Source: an uncultured Pseudomonadota bacterium
GTDB lineage: Bacteria; Pseudomonadota; Alphaproteobacteria; RF32; CAG-239
Direction: 5' to 3'
Length of the DNA stretch: 64,000 nucleotides
Assembly (NCBI GenBank): GCA_902763535.1
Contig: CACWSG010000003.1
Location: 24,779 to 88,778 of the forward strand
Part shown: positions 62,209 to 64,000 of the stretch, piece after piece
Layout of the letters: each line of letters begins with the position of its first letter
How positions within the stretch are numbered: position 1 is the stretch's first letter
Translations under genes and position numbers: made by a program
Notes under the pieces: model-generated
What the model was told of the DNA's origin: nothing
The model's database searches: none
Seen by the model: only the letters and a program-made list of their open reading frames with translations

Positions 62209-63270
62209 CTATTTTATGATTCCACCGCCGATAATGGCGTCGTTGTCGTATAATACAACTGATTGTCCGGGGGTTATGGCACTTTGGGGTGCGAGGAAAG
62301 TTACCTCATATTCATTGTTGGATAAGGGAGTTACTTCCACATCGCAAGGTGTTTGGGAAGAACGGATTTTAGCGGAACAATAAAAATGTTCGTTCGGCTG
62401 TGGGGCCTGCCATACCCAGTTGTCGGCAAGCAGTTTGGTTTGCAGACAATCTTCCGCAAAACCCAAAACAACTTCATTATCTTCTTTGTTGATAGCGGTT
62501 ACATAGAGCGGACGCGGTGCAGATATACCCAGACCGCGGCGCTGTCCAATGGTAAAATTCCAATAGCCTTGATGAGTTCCTAAAATCTTTCCGGCTGAAT
62601 TGACAAAGTTTCCGGTTTGCGGGGTAAATTGCAAAATGTCATTAATTGCTCCGGAATAAAAGTCTTGGCTATCAGGTTTGTCAGAAACACTCAAACCGGC
62701 ATTGCGTGCTATTTCACGAATTTCTGATTTGTTCTTGGTTCCTAAAGGCAACAATATTTCAGCAAGCTGTTCCTGCTGCAAGCGATAGAGAAAGTAAGAC
62801 TGATCTTTCTTGGTATCAATTCCGCGGATTATCTGATATCTTTTAGTCTTTTCATTATAAGTTATGCCGGCATAATGACCGGTAGCAAATTTGTCAAAGG
62901 CAATACCTTGACGTTTGGCACTCATCGGCAAAACATTAAATTTGATATTGGCGTTGCAGATAACGCAAGGGTTAGGAGTGCGACCGGATTTATATTCAGA
63001 TTTAAAATTGGCCAAAACGATTTTTTGATATTCTTCGCGGCAGTCCAATACCAAGTGTTCGATGCCGATTTTTTCGCAAACATTGCGAGCAGATTCAATG
63101 TCATCCTTATCAGGTGCAAAGCAACCGGAAGCGTGTTCGGGAAGGTGAGCTGATATTTTGTCATCCCAAATGGCCATGGTCGCTCCGATAACCTCAAATC
63201 CGGCTTGTTTCAGCAACAAAGCTGTTACCGAAGAATCAACTCCACCACTCATTCCTACTAAGATTTTCAT
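62209..63270 (-). CDS. mnmA: tRNA-specific 2-thiouridylase MnmA, FYSG-type subgroup
   Basis: The 353-residue protein has the PP-loop GMSGGVDSSVTAL and CVIC (102-105) in a TPNPCVICN motif. Other cysteines are Cys50, Cys65 and Cys77. The usual second catalytic Cys motif (DSQDICF-like) reads DSQDFYSG, so that cysteine is missing. KDQSYFLYRLQQEQL and TIGQRRGLGI are intact. It thiolates U34 of tRNAs. The FYSG form is one I recall from a branch that may use an iron-sulfur cluster; that link is from memory. Confidence 0.93.
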   Translation of the reverse strand: MKILVGMSGGVDSSVTALLLKQAGFEVIGATMAIWDDKISAHLPEHASGCFAPDKDDIESARNVCEKIGIEHLVLDCREEYQKIVLANFKSEYKSGRTPNPCVICNANIKFNVLPMSAKRQGIAFDKFATGHYAGITYNEKTKRYQIIRGIDTKKDQSYFLYRLQQEQLAEILLPLGTKNKSEIREIARNAGLSVSDKPDSQDFYSGAINDILQFTPQTGNFVNSAGKILGTHQGYWNFTIGQRRGLGISAPRPLYVTAINKEDNEVVLGFAEDCLQTKLLADNWVWQAPQPNEHFYCSAKIRSSQTPCDVEVTPLSNNEYEVTFLAPQSAITPGQSVVLYDNDAIIGGGIIK

Positions 63271-63297
63271 AGTTGTTCCTTTGCAATATAAAAGTTT

Positions 63298-64000
63298 TCA
63301 GAGGCGACGATATTCCAAGAATACCGGACGACGACCTTCGCGGATAGCTTTTTGCTGATATTTGGTTTCTACCCAATCAGCGGGAGGGTTGCGCCAGTCA
63401 TCACTTTTTTGGGCGGTCCACACAAATGATGGATGATTGTGCATTTGTTCCAAGGTCCAACATTTGTATATCGGGTGATCAGTGGCAATCAGCAGAGTGC
63501 CGCCTTTTTTTATGATACGAGCAAGTTCAGCCAAATTGTCAGGATTGACAAAGCGGCGGTCAGCATGGCGGTTTTTGGGCCAAGGATCGGGAAATAGCAA
63601 AAAGACTGTATCTAATAATCCATCAGGAATGCGTTTAAATAGTTTGCGCACATCATCACTGTAAATTTTAACATTGTCGGTGCGCTCGGGTAACAGCTTT
63701 ATGTCATCAGGGACTTGGGAGTTTTGCTTGATGCCGGTGATGAGGGATAGCAAATTGGCAATGCCGTTTTGAAAAACTTCAGCCCCGATGAAACCGGTAT
63801 TAGGATAGAGCAATGATACTCCGGCTAAATGTTCGCCACCGCCAAACCCGATTTCCAAACAAATGCGTTCAACCGGAATATTAAATAATTGCGGAGATAT
63901 AACGGAATTTTCAGATATTTGTAAATGCGGCAAAAAACGCTCCAAAAGGGAGGTTTTGGCTTTGCGTATTTTGCGTCCTTTGCGGCGTCCGAAAAATTTA
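63298..64000 (-). CDS. trmB: tRNA (guanine-N7)-methyltransferase, 5' end beyond the window
   Basis: The frame is open to the right edge: residues FFGRRKGRKIRKAKTSLLER, the usual TrmB N-terminal RRKGR region, are encoded upstream of TTG 63945, so the true start lies beyond 64000. Visible are 233 codons. EIGFGGGEHLAG binds SAM, and FPDPWPKNRHADRRF and TDHPIYKCW are the TrmB motifs. It makes m7G46 in tRNAs. It precedes mnmA by 27 bases. Confidence 0.94.
   Translation of the reverse strand, partial: KFFGRRKGRKIRKAKTSLLERFLPHLQISENSVISPQLFNIPVERICLEIGFGGGEHLAGVSLLYPNTGFIGAEVFQNGIANLLSLITGIKQNSQVPDDIKLLPERTDNVKIYSDDVRKLFKRIPDGLLDTVFLLFPDPWPKNRHADRRFVNPDNLAELARIIKKGGTLLIATDHPIYKCWTLEQMHNHPSFVWTAQKSDDWRNPPADWVETKYQQKAIREGRRPVFLEYRRL

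Noticed and set aside
62209..63270. MnmA as a decayed gene
   Set aside because: The frame is full length and other motifs are intact; the FYSG motif looks like a family variant, not random decay.

Overview
The window is ordinary core chromosome of a low-GC (roughly 40% by eye) Gram-negative alphaproteobacterium. The lineage call is inference. It rests on the gene orders kdsD-lptC-lptA-lptB-rpoN-hpf-ptsN, yebC-ruvC-ruvA-ruvB-ybgC and miaB-phoH-ybeY-corC-lnt-HTH, on an ATP12-family protein, on a mitofilin (Mic60)-like protein next to tsaD, and on a DUF6468-type flagellar protein. The AT-rich sequence and the mix of flagellar, LPS and pilus genes suggest a host-associated or gut lineage such as the uncultured RF32-type alphaproteobacteria, but nothing here proves that. 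I found no tRNA, rRNA, CRISPR array, IS element or prophage.

Layout. 1-2157 (minus): two pilus-type genes, a cysteine-rich anchored protein followed by a large prepilin with a repetitive beta-helix-like stalk that runs off the left edge. 2158-3172: gene-free block of intergenic repeats, including five copies of a palindromic REP/BIME-like element. 3173-5132 (minus): infA preceded by an orphan histidine kinase. 5262-10996 (minus): LPS export and sigma-54 block (kdsD, lptC, lptA, lptB, rpoN, hpf, ptsN). 11219-12479 (plus): secE, nusG, mscL. 12630-16191: yebC, ruvC, ruvA, ruvB, ybgC. 16312-20373: secY, adk, then rpsM, rpsK, rpoA behind a strong promoter. 20589-25736: flagellar genes fliL, fliM, a DUF6468 gene, a MotE-like gene and an exported TPR protein, running into uvrB. 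28203-37737: S10 and spc ribosomal protein operons, rpsJ to rplO. 38084-38930: three small membrane ORFs. 39043-48275 (plus): uvrC, pgsA, an OmpR/EnvZ-like pair, an unknown acidic protein, an RluC/D-type synthase, an AsmA-like protein, ATP12 and acylphosphatase. 48286-55197: mixed strands, with nth and tsaD, a mitofilin-like protein, YqaA, a receiver protein, folD-yggU-yggT and an unknown protein behind a TerB-like one. 55344-61082 (plus): miaB, phoH, ybeY, corC, lnt, HTH regulator. 61112-64000: a small acidic ORF, a dolichol-kinase-family membrane protein, mnmA and the 3' part of trmB.

No single undescribed system stands out. The features most worth a second look are the left-edge pilin pair and the repeat block beside it, whose hairpin arms covary between copies. 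Next are the split spc operon, where secY and its followers sit 21 kb upstream of rplO and palindromes flank rplO, and the missing rplQ. Several conserved proteins have lost or gained parts: ATP12 lacks its N-terminal domain, FolD has a Cys/His tail, PgsA a lysine-rich tail, MscL a zinc ribbon, and MnmA lacks the usual second catalytic cysteine motif.
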